Assembly (NCBI GenBank): GCA_029844215.1
Contig: CM056718.1
Coordinates: 80,526,764-80,590,763, forward strand
DNA from: Przewalskia tangutica
Taxonomy: Eukaryota; Streptophyta; Magnoliopsida; Solanales; Solanaceae
Length of the DNA stretch: 64,000 nucleotides
Direction: 5' to 3'
The notes beneath the pieces are model-generated. The model had not been told where the DNA came from. It saw nothing but the letters and a program-made list of their open reading frames with translations, and did no database searches. The position numbers were made by a program, and so were the translations under genes. Below, piece by piece: positions 36,138-46,693 of the stretch. The first letter of the stretch is position 1; each line of letters starts with the position of its first letter.

Positions 36138-36910
36138 ATGCCTCACGGAGAACGATCGCCCGAAGGGCAAAGGAGTAGCGAAGCTACTAGTCGGACTCGA
36201 GAGAGTTGATAGGGCTTATGCCGGGGTATCTGGATGTTGTCTGCGATCGGCGAGTTAACCTGCGCGAGTTTTGAGACCCAGGCACGAGCCTCCGGTTTCT
36301 CGATTAGGAGAAGACTATAGGAGTCATGAGGAAGCGATTATGTTATTGACCAAGATAAGCGGTGCTACAGTTTCATCGGCGAGGAGTTTATTCGGCGATG
36401 CAGACAGTGTACGAGGGTAGAGAGCAACGCGGAAATCAACGTAAGAGGCTGGGCCGGTTGGTTATCGGTGAGTTTTGGGCAGCTGCCTCGGCGGCGAGTG
36501 AGATATTCATCGACCTACCTAGTACATACCCACTTGGCCGTGGTGGGAGATTGGACCCCACAAGGTATTTAGGAGCGGTCCAAGCTCCGAGTCGAGGTTC
36601 TCGAGGAAGCGAGAGGATTTTCTCGATGGAGGCTACTTTTTCCTCGATGTTTCCGATGTAGTAAGCGTCGTATGGGAAATGCCGTTATAGCACAGTGTTT
36701 GTTTTTGTTGTGTGGCCAGGGCCATTTCGGAGTATGTCCTTTTAGAAGAGCAGGTGAGGTGGCTCGACTATGAGGCGGTAGTTGGTTCCCTTTCCTCCAC
36801 GGTGTATGTCCCCGGGCGGGGTGTTGAGATGTCGACAAAGCCGTGGTAGAGGTCGAGTGGAGTTTATAGTTACGGCGGTCCTTCCAACCGCATAGATGGC
36901 GTGACCTCTT
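36138..36910 (+). pseudogene. gag: Element D gag-like remnant
   Basis: It aligns with the element C reading region along its length, from 'atgcctc-cggagaac' at 36138 to the 'gtcgagtggagtttatagtt' segment near 36850. The frame is broken many times. The knuckle region (about 36655-36740) keeps the order Cys...Gly-His...Cys in part (CGQGHFGVCP in one frame) but not a full CX2CX4HX4C. The ancestor was the same capsid-less, knuckle-bearing unit as in C. The element continues to about 37024, where the hAT insertion begins. Confidence 0.7.
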
Positions 36911-37405
36911 GGCGGGATCGGGAGCGACATCGCGTGGGATTCTGGTATATTCGATTCTTTTGAATCATACGTGCATTGTTAGATTGATTTCGCCTAGCGT
37001 ATATGTTTTCCCTTTGTTGCTAGCGTTGTAAGTATACTGTCATCAGCGGTCGGGTTGACCGAGCCGGACCGGTTGACCGGTGGTTTAACGGACCGGCCGG
37101 ACGGTAGACATCTGGGTTGGGGGTGGATTGTCCCCAACCCAACCCTGGTCGTTTCAAAACCGGTACAACCACGGCCGGTAAGACCGGTATTGGAAAACCG
37201 GTTCCATTCTGGGTTAACCGGCCGGACCGACGATTACAAAACAAAAATAAAAAAATTGCCCAACGGTCATTTCGGCCAGTTGGGCTTGAAGAAATTTGGG
37301 GAGGCGGTGGGGCGGCGGTCGTTTCGGCCAGTTGGTCATTTTTATTTTTTTGTTTTTATTTTGTTTAATTATTTATTTTAATTCCATTTTTACCCTTTAA
37401 AAATC

Positions 37406-37412
37406 TATAAAT
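37406..37412 (+). promoter_or_regulatory. hAT transposase TATA box
   Basis: TATAAAT in an AT-rich stretch, about 260 bp upstream of the transposase ATG, in the position expected for a plant promoter. Confidence 0.5.
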
Positions 37413-37665
37413 TCTCTACATTTTCTTCATTTTTATCACACAACATTTCTCTCAATTCTCTTATTCTCATACTCTCTTAATTATCTTTATTATCAATTTT
37501 CAAGTTATTAATATTATTAGTTTTCAAATTCAAAGTAGCAAGGCCTTGAGACTTGAGCTTGAGTTTCTATTGAATTACGAATCCGAAGTTTAGTACACTC
37601 GTTTCATTCTCTAATTATTTTATTAAATTGTCATATTTATTTGTTGATTATTTAAATATTTTATA

Positions 37666-39950
37666 ATGTCTTTACTAAGGGGAATTGCGTCGGGACTGCG
37701 CCGTAAATCTAGTTCAAGGGGTAAAAATCTGTAGGTTCTTCATCATCTAATCAAAATATAGATTATGATCAAATGCAAGAAGATTTTGGAATAGAAGATA
37801 ATGAATGTGATAACGTTCAATTAGATAATATTGTTGAACTTGAAGAACAAGAACCTGCTACACCTACTAGTGTTCCTTCTGTCAATGTTGGTACTGCTAG
37901 TGGTAGTCAAGGTCGTAGACCTCCTTTACCAGAACCAGTAGCAAGAAGAAAAAAGAGTAAAGTGTGGCTCTTTTATGATAAAGTTGTGGGTACTGATAGA
38001 GTTAAATGTAATATTTGTGGGAGAACTTATAAACATAAGACAGGGGGTGGTGACGGGGCGGGCACTATAGCTAGACATATAAAATTCGATCATACGGCAC
38101 AATGGAATCTGTCCTAATTTAGAACCCGGTCAACAACAACTTAATCCATTAACTGGGGGGTTGGCTAAGTACGATCCAAAAAAAGATCGCATTGAATTAG
38201 CAAAAATAATTGTCGGAGGTTGTTTGCCTTTTTCTTTTGCTTCTTCTTCATATTTAATTACATATATTCAAAGAGTATATAATCCTTTTTTTAAAGGTGT
38301 TCCACGTAGTACTACTAGAGCCGATATTTTTAGACTTCATAATGATTATGTTATTTTCTTGCAATATTTGTTTGCTAACCTTCCATGTCATGTTAGTTTT
38401 ACTTGGACATTGGACATGCGTTGAAGCAGTTATGATTATTTAACAATTACTTGTCATTGGATTGATGAAAATTTTAGAATGGAAAAACGTATTATTGCTT
38501 TTGCGTATGACGAAGATAAAAGTCATACTGGAAAATATATAAGCGAAACTATTTGTTTGTATGCCCAAAAATATAATCTTTATAATAAAATACTTTGTGT
38601 ATCATTTGATAATGCATCTAATAATATTCTTCTTTGTAGATCTTTTAAGCGGAATACAACCACCACTTACGATATATTTCATGTTCGTTGTGCTTGTCAT
38701 ATTTATAATTTAATTGTTAAAAGTGGTCTTGATTTATTTTCACTGAAATAAAACTTGTCAAAAGAAATTGTTGGAGTTATTCGAGGTAATAATAGGAAAA
38801 ATAGAATTATAGAATTTAAAGAAAAATGTAAACAATTTAATTTGAGACCTAAATTCATGCGGAAGATATTATTACACGGTGGAATTATACTTATTTATTT
38901 TTAAAAGAATGTTATAAGTATAAAGACCCCATAACACATGTTTCAAATGCGCATTGTAGAGCGTGATGTATATGTTAGCAAAGCGAACATTGGAAATCAA
39001 TTGGTGAACTTTTAAAAATTTACGTAAATTTTACACTGCAATTGTTGAATTTTCGGATCTTATTACCCAACAGATTTGTAATGCTTTAGCTCATATAAGT
39101 GAAATTTCCTATTTACTTTATGGTTTAAAATCAAATGTGAAATATCTGAATCACGATTCTGATTATGTTTGAAAAGTTTAAAAATATTTTTTCCTATTCA
39201 CGATGTTTATTGTATTGATGCGATCTTAAATCCTTCTATTAAAAAGTAGATTGTCATAATCTAATATTTATTTTATATAATTATATGGAAATAGGTGGAA
39301 GAAACTCCATCTTCATTTGATTGCATAAATAAACTTGATACTAATTTAACTACATTATATGAATATTATGCTACATTACATGATAACACCAACTCTGCTA
39401 CTAATATTTCTTCTAGTTACGGTTACGTGTCTACACTGCGAGATTCAATGATGATGACGATGAAGAAAAATCTTTAGACATATGGAGCACTTTTACAACA
39501 CAACCAACCACTAGCGATCTTGCGATGAGATGCAATTTTATTTGCAAAAGCCAGTGAGAAGAAAAATTTTGACCGCTTTACAATGGTGGCGGGATAACAA
39601 AAGGCAATTCCGGTACTTGCGGCGATGGCTCGGGATGTTCTTAATGTCGATCTCAGCGGTGGCTTACGAAAGTGCATTTAGCCAAGCACGAGATCAAATA
39701 GGAACCTGCGTCACTCGTTGGGTGGAAACACATTAGAAGTGTTAGTGCAGCAAGGGATTGGATCGGATCGGAGAGAAGAAATCAAGGATGTGGAGATGTT
39801 AATTCTCAGGAAGATGAAGAAATAGGCAATATTTTGGAAGCGAGGCGGAGGCGGGGTGGAATTAATACTCGGTTAGAGGCTATGGAGCATAACCAATTCA
39901 ATCAACCTATAGATTACGAAGAACTTGCAAGAAGGATGCATAATATGTAA
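37666..39950 (+). pseudogene. hAT transposase, multiply frameshifted
   Basis: The enzyme would cut and paste the element in the nucleus. The likely start is the ATG at 37666 (MSLLRGIASG). A frameshift near 37725 leads into the frame of 37773-38117, which holds a BED zinc finger: Trp-Leu-Phe then Cys79-X2-Cys82...His102-X4-His107 (numbered from 37773). Pieces at 38161-38424 and 38479-38751 belong to the catalytic core; the second has SFDNASNN and CACHIYNLIV, typical around the hAT insertion domain. The C-terminal dimerisation domain is at about 39584-39700 (WWRDN, then YESAFSQARDQIG). The reading region ends at TAA 39948-39950. Several stops and shifts break it, so the copy is inactive as written. 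It resembles the plant BED-finger hAT genes of the RICESLEEPER type. Confidence 0.87.
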
Positions 39951-40470
39951 ATTAAATTATTATTACTTCATTATGTACTCTTATTAACATTATGAAAGTT
40001 CAAAAGTTAACATCTTATCATTAGTTTTAATTTTACTATCTATTTAGTTGTTAATTTGTTATTACTTATTTGTTAACTTATATCTACTAATCTAATAAAT
40101 TAATAAAAGTATAATTACAAATTTACAATATAAAGTTATAAACTTATAAAGTATAAAGTTATAAACTATAAAATAAAAAATTAACTTTAAAGTTTCAATT
40201 TTAATATATACAACTAAATTATATATTATATTATTATATTACATATTTAAATTGAATTTAGTTTATATTATAGAAAATAAATACTAGAAATTTAAAAAAA
40301 AAATAGAAACCGGACCGGTTGGACGATTCGACGAAACGCAGACGACACGGAATCCGTGTGAACGGATCGGTTGGCCCGGTAGTCGATGAGCCGGCCGATC
40401 GGTCGGAATCGATTAAACCGGAGGGACTCCGGTCGGGCCAAGTCGGCCGTTAGTTGGGTGTGATAGTACA
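39951..40470. other. hAT 3' untranslated and subterminal region
   Basis: An AT-rich stretch (39951-40300) is followed by a GC-richer subterminal block with repeated CCGGACCGG/GGTTGACC-type motifs, in the opposite sense to those at the left end. Confidence 0.6.
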
Positions 40471-40805
40471 CCCAGGGGTAAGGATACTTTGATTAGTAAA
40501 GTGAAAAGTTAAGAATGTTAACAATAATGGTAAGTGAACTGAGACTATAGTTGTGTAGAGTTCACAAGTAGTAATTGCCCCATAACAGTGTAAGACCAAT
40601 AAGGAAGAATGTACAGTAGAAATACTTTGGCTTATGTGACGAACCTCTAGTGAATGGGAGGATAGGGTAAGAAGTACCTTGAGATAAGAGAAAGATTTAT
40701 TTCAGACTAAGAATGAGAAGTTAAGTATGACAAGTAAGGAAAGAAAGGAACCTCTAAGGATCCCGTGTTTGAGAAGACTGTAATCTTCGAGTATTGTGAG
40801 GAGGG
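40471..40805 (+). other. Element D internal region after the hAT insertion
   Basis: Non-coding. It aligns with 25105-25740 of element C except for the absent 305-bp segment. Element F is inserted at 40806; the adjacent GAGGG (40801-40805) is its presumed left target-site copy. Confidence 0.78.
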
Positions 40806-43800
40806 TGTCACGACCCGACCACGGGCCCGCGACTGGTGCCTTATCCCGGGCACCCTAGTGATACAACATCAGAGAAAAACCAGCGGAAATAAAACATACA
40901 GATATGAAACAGGATAAAAGAAAACAGGCTAACCAAAACGGTTGCCTTTTTGCATATATATACAGAAATTTGAACAGTTACATCATTTACAACCCTGCCC
41001 ACAACAGTACTACAGACCTCTAAGAGTGTAACAACAACTATGACGGGAGAGGGCCCCGCCATACCTGTGAATGTACAAGAACCTACAACTCAGGGAAACA
41101 TACCAAAAGATAAGCCTCCGTAGAAACGGAGCTTCCCAATACGCTGAACTGTGATCCTATGAGCGAGGATCAACAACCGATGTACCTCTACCTGCGGCAT
41201 GAACGCAGCCCCCCGAAGGAGGTCGGATCTGACAGTACCAAGTATGTGGCGAAAATCACGTAAATGAAATCATAGTAGTCTATATAAAATAGGAGACATA
41301 TATGAGAACTATACTACAGTACATAATATGTAAGCAGTAACGTCAAGTCAGGGACTCACGCCCTCAAAGTCATCACTCAAATATAACTATGGGTCTCATG
41401 CCCGCAACATCAATCATGCCCGTGGAACACCTTCCTCACTGCCGGCAGTCTACGATAACCACACCAAGGAGTATACATGAACACCAGGTCCCACCTGTGT
41501 CATAAAAACCGTACGGGGCAAGTACGAAGGCTAACTACCAGATCCCAAAGCCGCATCGTCAATCGGCCGGCAAGTCACGAAAGCCAACTACCAGATACCA
41601 AAGCCGTACCAACAAATCTATATAACCAGACCACGAAGCTGACCCAGGGCAAGTGCGAAAGCCAACTACGGATACCACTGCGCGCCACGTAGCTGGCCGG
41701 GGCAAGTTCGAAGACTAACTACCAGATACCAAGTCGGAATCATGAGACTTTGTCACAAAACTGAACGGGGCAAGTACGAAGGCTAACTACCAGATACCAA
41801 ACCGAATCAGCCACGACCTCGGGGCAAGTACGAGAGCCAACTACCAGATACCAAGCCGAATCAGTAAAACCTCATGGAGAGCTAGTCCATGGAATAATAA
41901 TCACAGAAGCGTACCCGTGGAATGCTCCGTCACTGCCGGTACGTCCAAGTAAGATCATAACAAATCAGCCGACCCTCCATCGAGAGACGCGGTGGTATAG
42001 AAATACAATACTAGCACGACAAGGCTATCACACGCAAACATAGGCAAGTTACACACAACTCAAGGTACTTTCATTTTATGCCAAAGTCCAGGTTTTAACC
42101 CCAAAGTACTACGTACGTTAAATTCTTTTTAAAAGATCCATTTCTTTTACAAAGGTCACCCGATGCCCGTATTATCAAAATAGAGTGACTAACATTTTAA
42201 GTAAACCAAAACAACTTCCATACTTTCCTTTTAAAACCAAATTAAGACAATACTATGCCTTCTTTTTAGACCAAAACACTTCTCCTTTTAAAGTCAAGTT
42301 ACCATTTTAAAACTAATGATAAAACCATTCTTTTGTTTTCATAAAGTCGTTATAACTAACTTCCCATAAAGCTGTTATAACACTTTATGTTTTAAACCAA
42401 TTTAAGACAAAACCATGTCTTTCTTTTAAACCAAAAACTCTTCAATTCCTCAAGTCTCTTTTCTTTTAGAAACCACAAACCATTTCTTTACCTACATAAA
42501 GTTGTTATAGCAAACTTCCCATAAAATCGTTATAACACTTTATGTTTTAAACCAACCAAATTCATTTAGCACATGTACGTCTACCGTACTACATAGTTCA
42601 CAACAATCATGCTAGAAAAGATAGGAAGAGGTTCACATACCTCGCGACGGTTATCGACAATTAGCAAATAGCTCCAAAGTACTCTAACCTTGCTCGCCTT
42701 TTCCACCCTTCAAGTAGAACACGCTACTCGTAGTACTTCAACCTATAATGGTCATAAAACGTCTATTAACTTCTAGATTCCTTCGTAGAATATTTCTAAG
42801 TACCAGATTCCTTATTTTATGAAAAATTCGGCAGCACCTCCCCGCATGACCACATAAATCTCCTCTCTAACGAGGCTGCTGCAAACCAACAATCCCAGGG
42901 GGGGTTACACGTCTAACCGGACGTGTACAATTCTACTCCACAATAATACTACAAGTCTACTGTAAATACAGTCCTATGTAAATACAGTTCAATTCTTATC
43001 CATAATCATTCTACATATAGTATACTCAACTATACATTACTACCATATGTAATATCCAATTACAATAGGGGGACAAAGATCATTACCTCGATAAGCCCAA
43101 AATTTATCCAAGATTATAAGTCGATCCTGAGCAACGTTTAGCTCCAAATCCTTACGCTCCAACCCGCTCCAAGCAACCCTTAGAAGTTTCTAAACTACTT
43201 CTCTTAACACTTAAACTCCAAAAAGTGAAGAACACTTAGGCTTTACATGTGGCAACTCTCGACCAAGGGGAGGTTTTTGGGCTAGGGGTGTGAAATCTTT
43301 TCTAACTCTTGGTTAATAATCTTCCTAATACACTAAGGGAGAACACTTAAAACTTTAAGAGTTTTTGGACAATTTTTGCTCACGAATCAAGGCCAAAGCC
43401 GAGAACTACAAAGGAAATGGAGGGAGTTTTGCCTTGGAAAATCTAAGTGTGGGATGATATGAAGTCTTGAACTAGGAGGTATTTATAGAGGGATCAAGGG
43501 TTAAGATCATAGCAAGTGTGAGGTCTAGATTTAGCCATGTGTGTGTGGGTCCCACTTATCTATCTACTACACAAATATCTTGCAAGACTTTTGACCAAAT
43601 GTTTTACCCCTTTAAAATGACAAAAACGTGCAAGCCATCTTGACCACCAATTCGTCCAACATGTGCCACCTAGGGGTGACACATGTCGCCCTCCTATTGG
43701 TCCAAAATATTTCATCTTCCGAAAATATCCGTAATGCCAAAAATCCGAAAATAAAGTGGGCCCCAAAAAACCGTAAATCCTCCCGTGGGCCCCGCGTGAC

Positions 43801-44014
43801 CAATTCCGGAAATAAAATTCCAATACTTCTAAAATAATCCCAGAAGTCCGAATACCGAATCTGGAAATCCAATTCCCATTAACGAACCTTTTTTCTTCAC
43901 AAAATCCGGAAACTTTTCCGTCGAAAAATCACATATTTCTTCCTTTCCAATTTTAATGTCGTATCCTCGTACGTACGTCCTCGTATACATACTCTGGAAC
44001 TACGGGGTGTAACA
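40806..44014 (-). repeat. Element F 3' LTR
   Basis: 3209 bp from TGTCACGACC to GTGTAACA. Seven or so minisatellite units built on 'gaaggctaactaccagatac' lie at about 41510-41865. There are two dyads (42344-42391, 42500-42545), a splice-donor-like site 42631-42642, and a TATA box 43480-43487. The U3 region has ggtgacacatgtcgcc (43674-43689), a weakened form of the G-box palindrome, beside CTATTGG. Confidence 0.9.
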
Positions 44015-44037
44015 TTCTCCCCCCCCCCCCCCCTTAG
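44015..44037 (-). other. Polypurine tract of element F with 15-base homopolymer
   Basis: The plus-strand sequence is ttct, 15 C (44019-44033), then ttag; on the sense strand it is the purine primer for plus-strand DNA synthesis. G and H have 4 and 6 C at the same place. The run is either expanded or mis-assembled. Confidence 0.75.
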
Positions 44038-44249
44038 AAACATTCGTCCCGAATGTTCACCCATGGTCCAAAGGATACTTTCTTCATAACTTTACTTACA
44101 AAAAAGACACTTCCATCTTCTTAACACATCTACGCCTCTTTTCTTACTCGTCGTATCTTCCTCGTACACTCGAATTCTTCCTACTATACGTACCACATTT
44201 ACATTGCTTACATTTACAAAATCTCGGGGTTACTATCTCCAACTTGGTC

Positions 44250-45007
44250 ATCATTAACTGGGAACACTCTGGATGGATCTTCGATACTCTTCCGAAACAT
44301 AGCAACATGGAATACCGGACGTACTGCCTCCTGAGTCGGACGGCAGTGCTAACCTATAGGCAACCTGGCCTATTCTACAACGATCTGAAAAGGCCCAAAG
44401 TACCTCGGGCTAAGTTTCCCCTGCTTCCCACATCTCGTCACACCGCCGGTGGTTCCTTGAAGACCCACCGTCGGCACGAACTCCAAGTGTCGACACCGAT
44501 TATCCACACGACACGGTGACTCGAGCCGCTAAAACCTCTTCTGGATAAGCTTCACCTTACCCACATCCTGCTGAATCAAGTATGGACCAACTATCTGAAC
44601 CTTGCCAACCTCGAACCAATCGACCGGCAACCTGCACTTCCGCCCATACAAGGCTTCATAAGGCGACATCCGAATACTGGAATGGTAGCTATTATAATAC
44701 TCACTCAACAAGAGGCAAATAATCCTTACAGCTACCCCTGAAATCAAAACACCGGCCCGTAACCTATCCTCAAATGTCTAGATAAAACGCGCTGTTCGTC
44801 CGTCGGCCCGAGGGTGAATGCAATACTGAGACTCACCTGAGTTCCTAACCCGCCTCGTAAAACCTCCCAAAAAAGAAATAGCCATAAACTGGGCTCCACT
44901 GCCTGCCCTAAAATAAAAGTAGGAACCCCCTGCAGCCTTACAACCTTCCTGATATACAACATCTCGCATAACCCTCCGCCGAGTAAACAGTCCTGACTAA
45001 AAGACAA
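44250..45007 (-). pseudogene. Element F integrase C-terminal half
   Basis: A remnant of the enzyme that inserts the element's cDNA into the genome. In the sense direction it opens within the catalytic core: YIRKVVRLQGVP (about 44950), then GLGTQVSLS, NSYHSSIRMSPYEALYGRK (44530-44747), GKVKLIQKR, and a GPF module ('FGPFQIV', near 44390) ending in FHVAMFRKSIEDPS near 44290. It aligns in order with 54255-54960 of element G. The HHCC zinc domain and the first catalytic Asp are absent, as are PR, RT and RNase H. Stops and shifts are present. Confidence 0.85.
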
Positions 45008-45010
45008 GAT

Positions 45011-45600
45011 GGGTGACCAGTGGCCTACCTACTGGTCGAACGCATCCACAACCTCGTACGATGGTTACCTAAACTTGGGCCTAACACCCTCGTGACCCTA
45101 TCATCTAGCGGGACCACCTCAAACTGACCCCACTACATTCCGGGCTGCAGGTTGACTCGGTATATGGCCTCAACCCGCCCCACTTCGTACTAAACTTTCG
45201 TTCCCCGATCCGGAACAATCTTACCAATTCACGTCATGAAAGCTACCACTTCCATCTCACACTACCTATGGAATTATCCCACAATATATATCACGCATAC
45301 CAAGTACTTCGACAAAGACCAACCGTAACATCCACTCAGGACGACCTTGCATCCAAGGTCCCAACTGTTATAAATTCTAAGGCTCCCCATTTTCTCGTCC
45401 CCAAACTTACCCTTATCAACTACCCATGTTTTCTAATCACAACTTACATAATGCTAACCGGACATAGCACTCCACATGTATCTACCATAACGACCTAAAC
45501 AAGTCTCTTAAGGCTGAAGATATCTCTGTAACTACTGCCTCACTTTCCCTTTGTCGCTCTAATCAAATCCTGCTCTGCTGGGCGCATAACTACAGACGGT
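45011..45600 (-). other. Element F non-coding segment shared with A and B
   Basis: No known domain. It resembles 4320-4720 and 13560-13960 ('acttgggccta-ca-cctcgtgaccctac' pattern). It lies between gag and the integrase remnant, where PR-RT-RNase H would be. Confidence 0.65.
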
Positions 45601-46491
45601 GATGAACCGACTTGGTCCCAAAGGTGAGTCGTAACATCCGCGCCACTCTGTTGGACAATTTCTGCAAAATGGCCTGCTGTCATAAGCCTAACAAGCTATC
45701 TAAGTAGTACGACACTCCCCATAAGAACACCTACCACAACGGCCATACCGAGGTGGGGGCGGCCTCCTCTGGCTAACACCCCTTCCTCTCCGACCCACTG
45801 AATCTACAACTGACTTGGTAGGCTGAGTCCTCCTACTTGCATCCCTCCTACTAGGACATCGTCAATTCCTGTGACATAACAGTGCACTCTATCCTCCATG
45901 CCTGCCACTAAAGCGGGGACATAACGAGCCAATGAGTCAAACTCTATACTGTATTCCCGAACCGTCGCTTTGTTACGCCTCGACATAAAAATCTAAGCGC
46001 CAAGCTCTCGCTCATGCAGCGAGGCAAGAAGCGTGTAGGAAATGCCTCTAAGGTCTCGATCATATTCATGATCCGCTGCAACTGTCGAATAAACTCCTGA
46101 GGATCTTCCTCAGTTCTCAATCCATAGAACTCGGGTGGACTGCAACTCAAGACGTCCCGAAGTCTCAAAACTATCGGATCTAGGGTGAACTACTGGTACT
46201 GCCGGAACCACCGGCTCCCGTCCGTCCTCATTTCCAGCCACCAGACTAGCTAGTAACTGGGCCATCTCCTTGTAACTCATATCCTCTGTTCCTGGCCGTG
46301 GGACTAGAGGCTCAGGTATCGTGGTCTTAGTAGCTACTGCCACTGCTCTGAACTCTCCGGGGGCTAGCGGCGTCGTAACTCCCGAATGAGCGTCTCGGAT
46401 AATGGCCCGGGCGTGCCACAGTAACCCCTTTGTACTCTATTCGCGGCTCCTCTGCGCCTTGCCTTCGGGCTCTGGTTGCCTTGCGAGGCAT
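45600..46491 (-). pseudogene. gag: Element F gag, frameshifted
   Basis: It starts at the ATG at 46491 with MPRKATRARRQ. The better preserved pieces are 46110-46343 (YKEMAQLLASLV), 45944-46168 (CSPPEFYGLRTEEDPQEFI, the start of the capsid domain, then LQRIM) and 45804-45986 (EFDSLARYVPALVAGMEDRV, the capsid end). The knuckle region near 45640-45700 is badly eroded. Gag would build the particle and package the RNA. The gene is broken into at least four frames. Confidence 0.85.
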
Positions 46492-46675
46492 AGCGGGTGA
46501 AAAGAATACGTCGGAGGAGTCCAACTTATAACACAACTCTAAGGCACGATCTCGAGTGAGAAAAATGGAAACCAATCCTAAATATCATGCGACCTCACGA
46601 TTATAGGTGTGGTGCACAACACCGATAATCAAGACTACACTAGATACGGTGCATGGACACTTTCGGAGGGTTAAG

Positions 46676-46689
46676 CGCTCACGATACCA
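46676..46689 (-). other. Primer-binding site, element F
   Basis: Minus-strand TGGTATCGTGAGCG, four bases inside the 5' LTR, identical to B and G. The leader between this site and the gag ATG (46492-46675) shows nothing else recognisable. Confidence 0.8.
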
Positions 46690-46693
46690 CTTT

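Larger units (their letters stand above)
37025..40470 (+). mobile_element. hAT-superfamily DNA transposon, degraded
   Basis: This 3.4 kb insertion interrupts the internal region of D; element C has the uninterrupted sequence ('gctagcagttg' to 'gaggtaggaatac', 25086-25113). Both ends are rich in GGTT/AACC/CCGG motifs (37046-37230 and 40308-40450), as is usual for hAT subterminal repeats. The middle is AT-rich and codes for a broken transposase. The outermost bases suggest a short imperfect inverted repeat (TATACTGTCA against TGTACTATCA), but I cannot identify an 8-bp target duplication, so the limits are approximate within about 10 bp. Confidence 0.82.

Noticed and set aside
44244..44519. 91-residue plus-strand open frame
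   Set aside because: It is the antisense of the integrase C-terminal part of element F.
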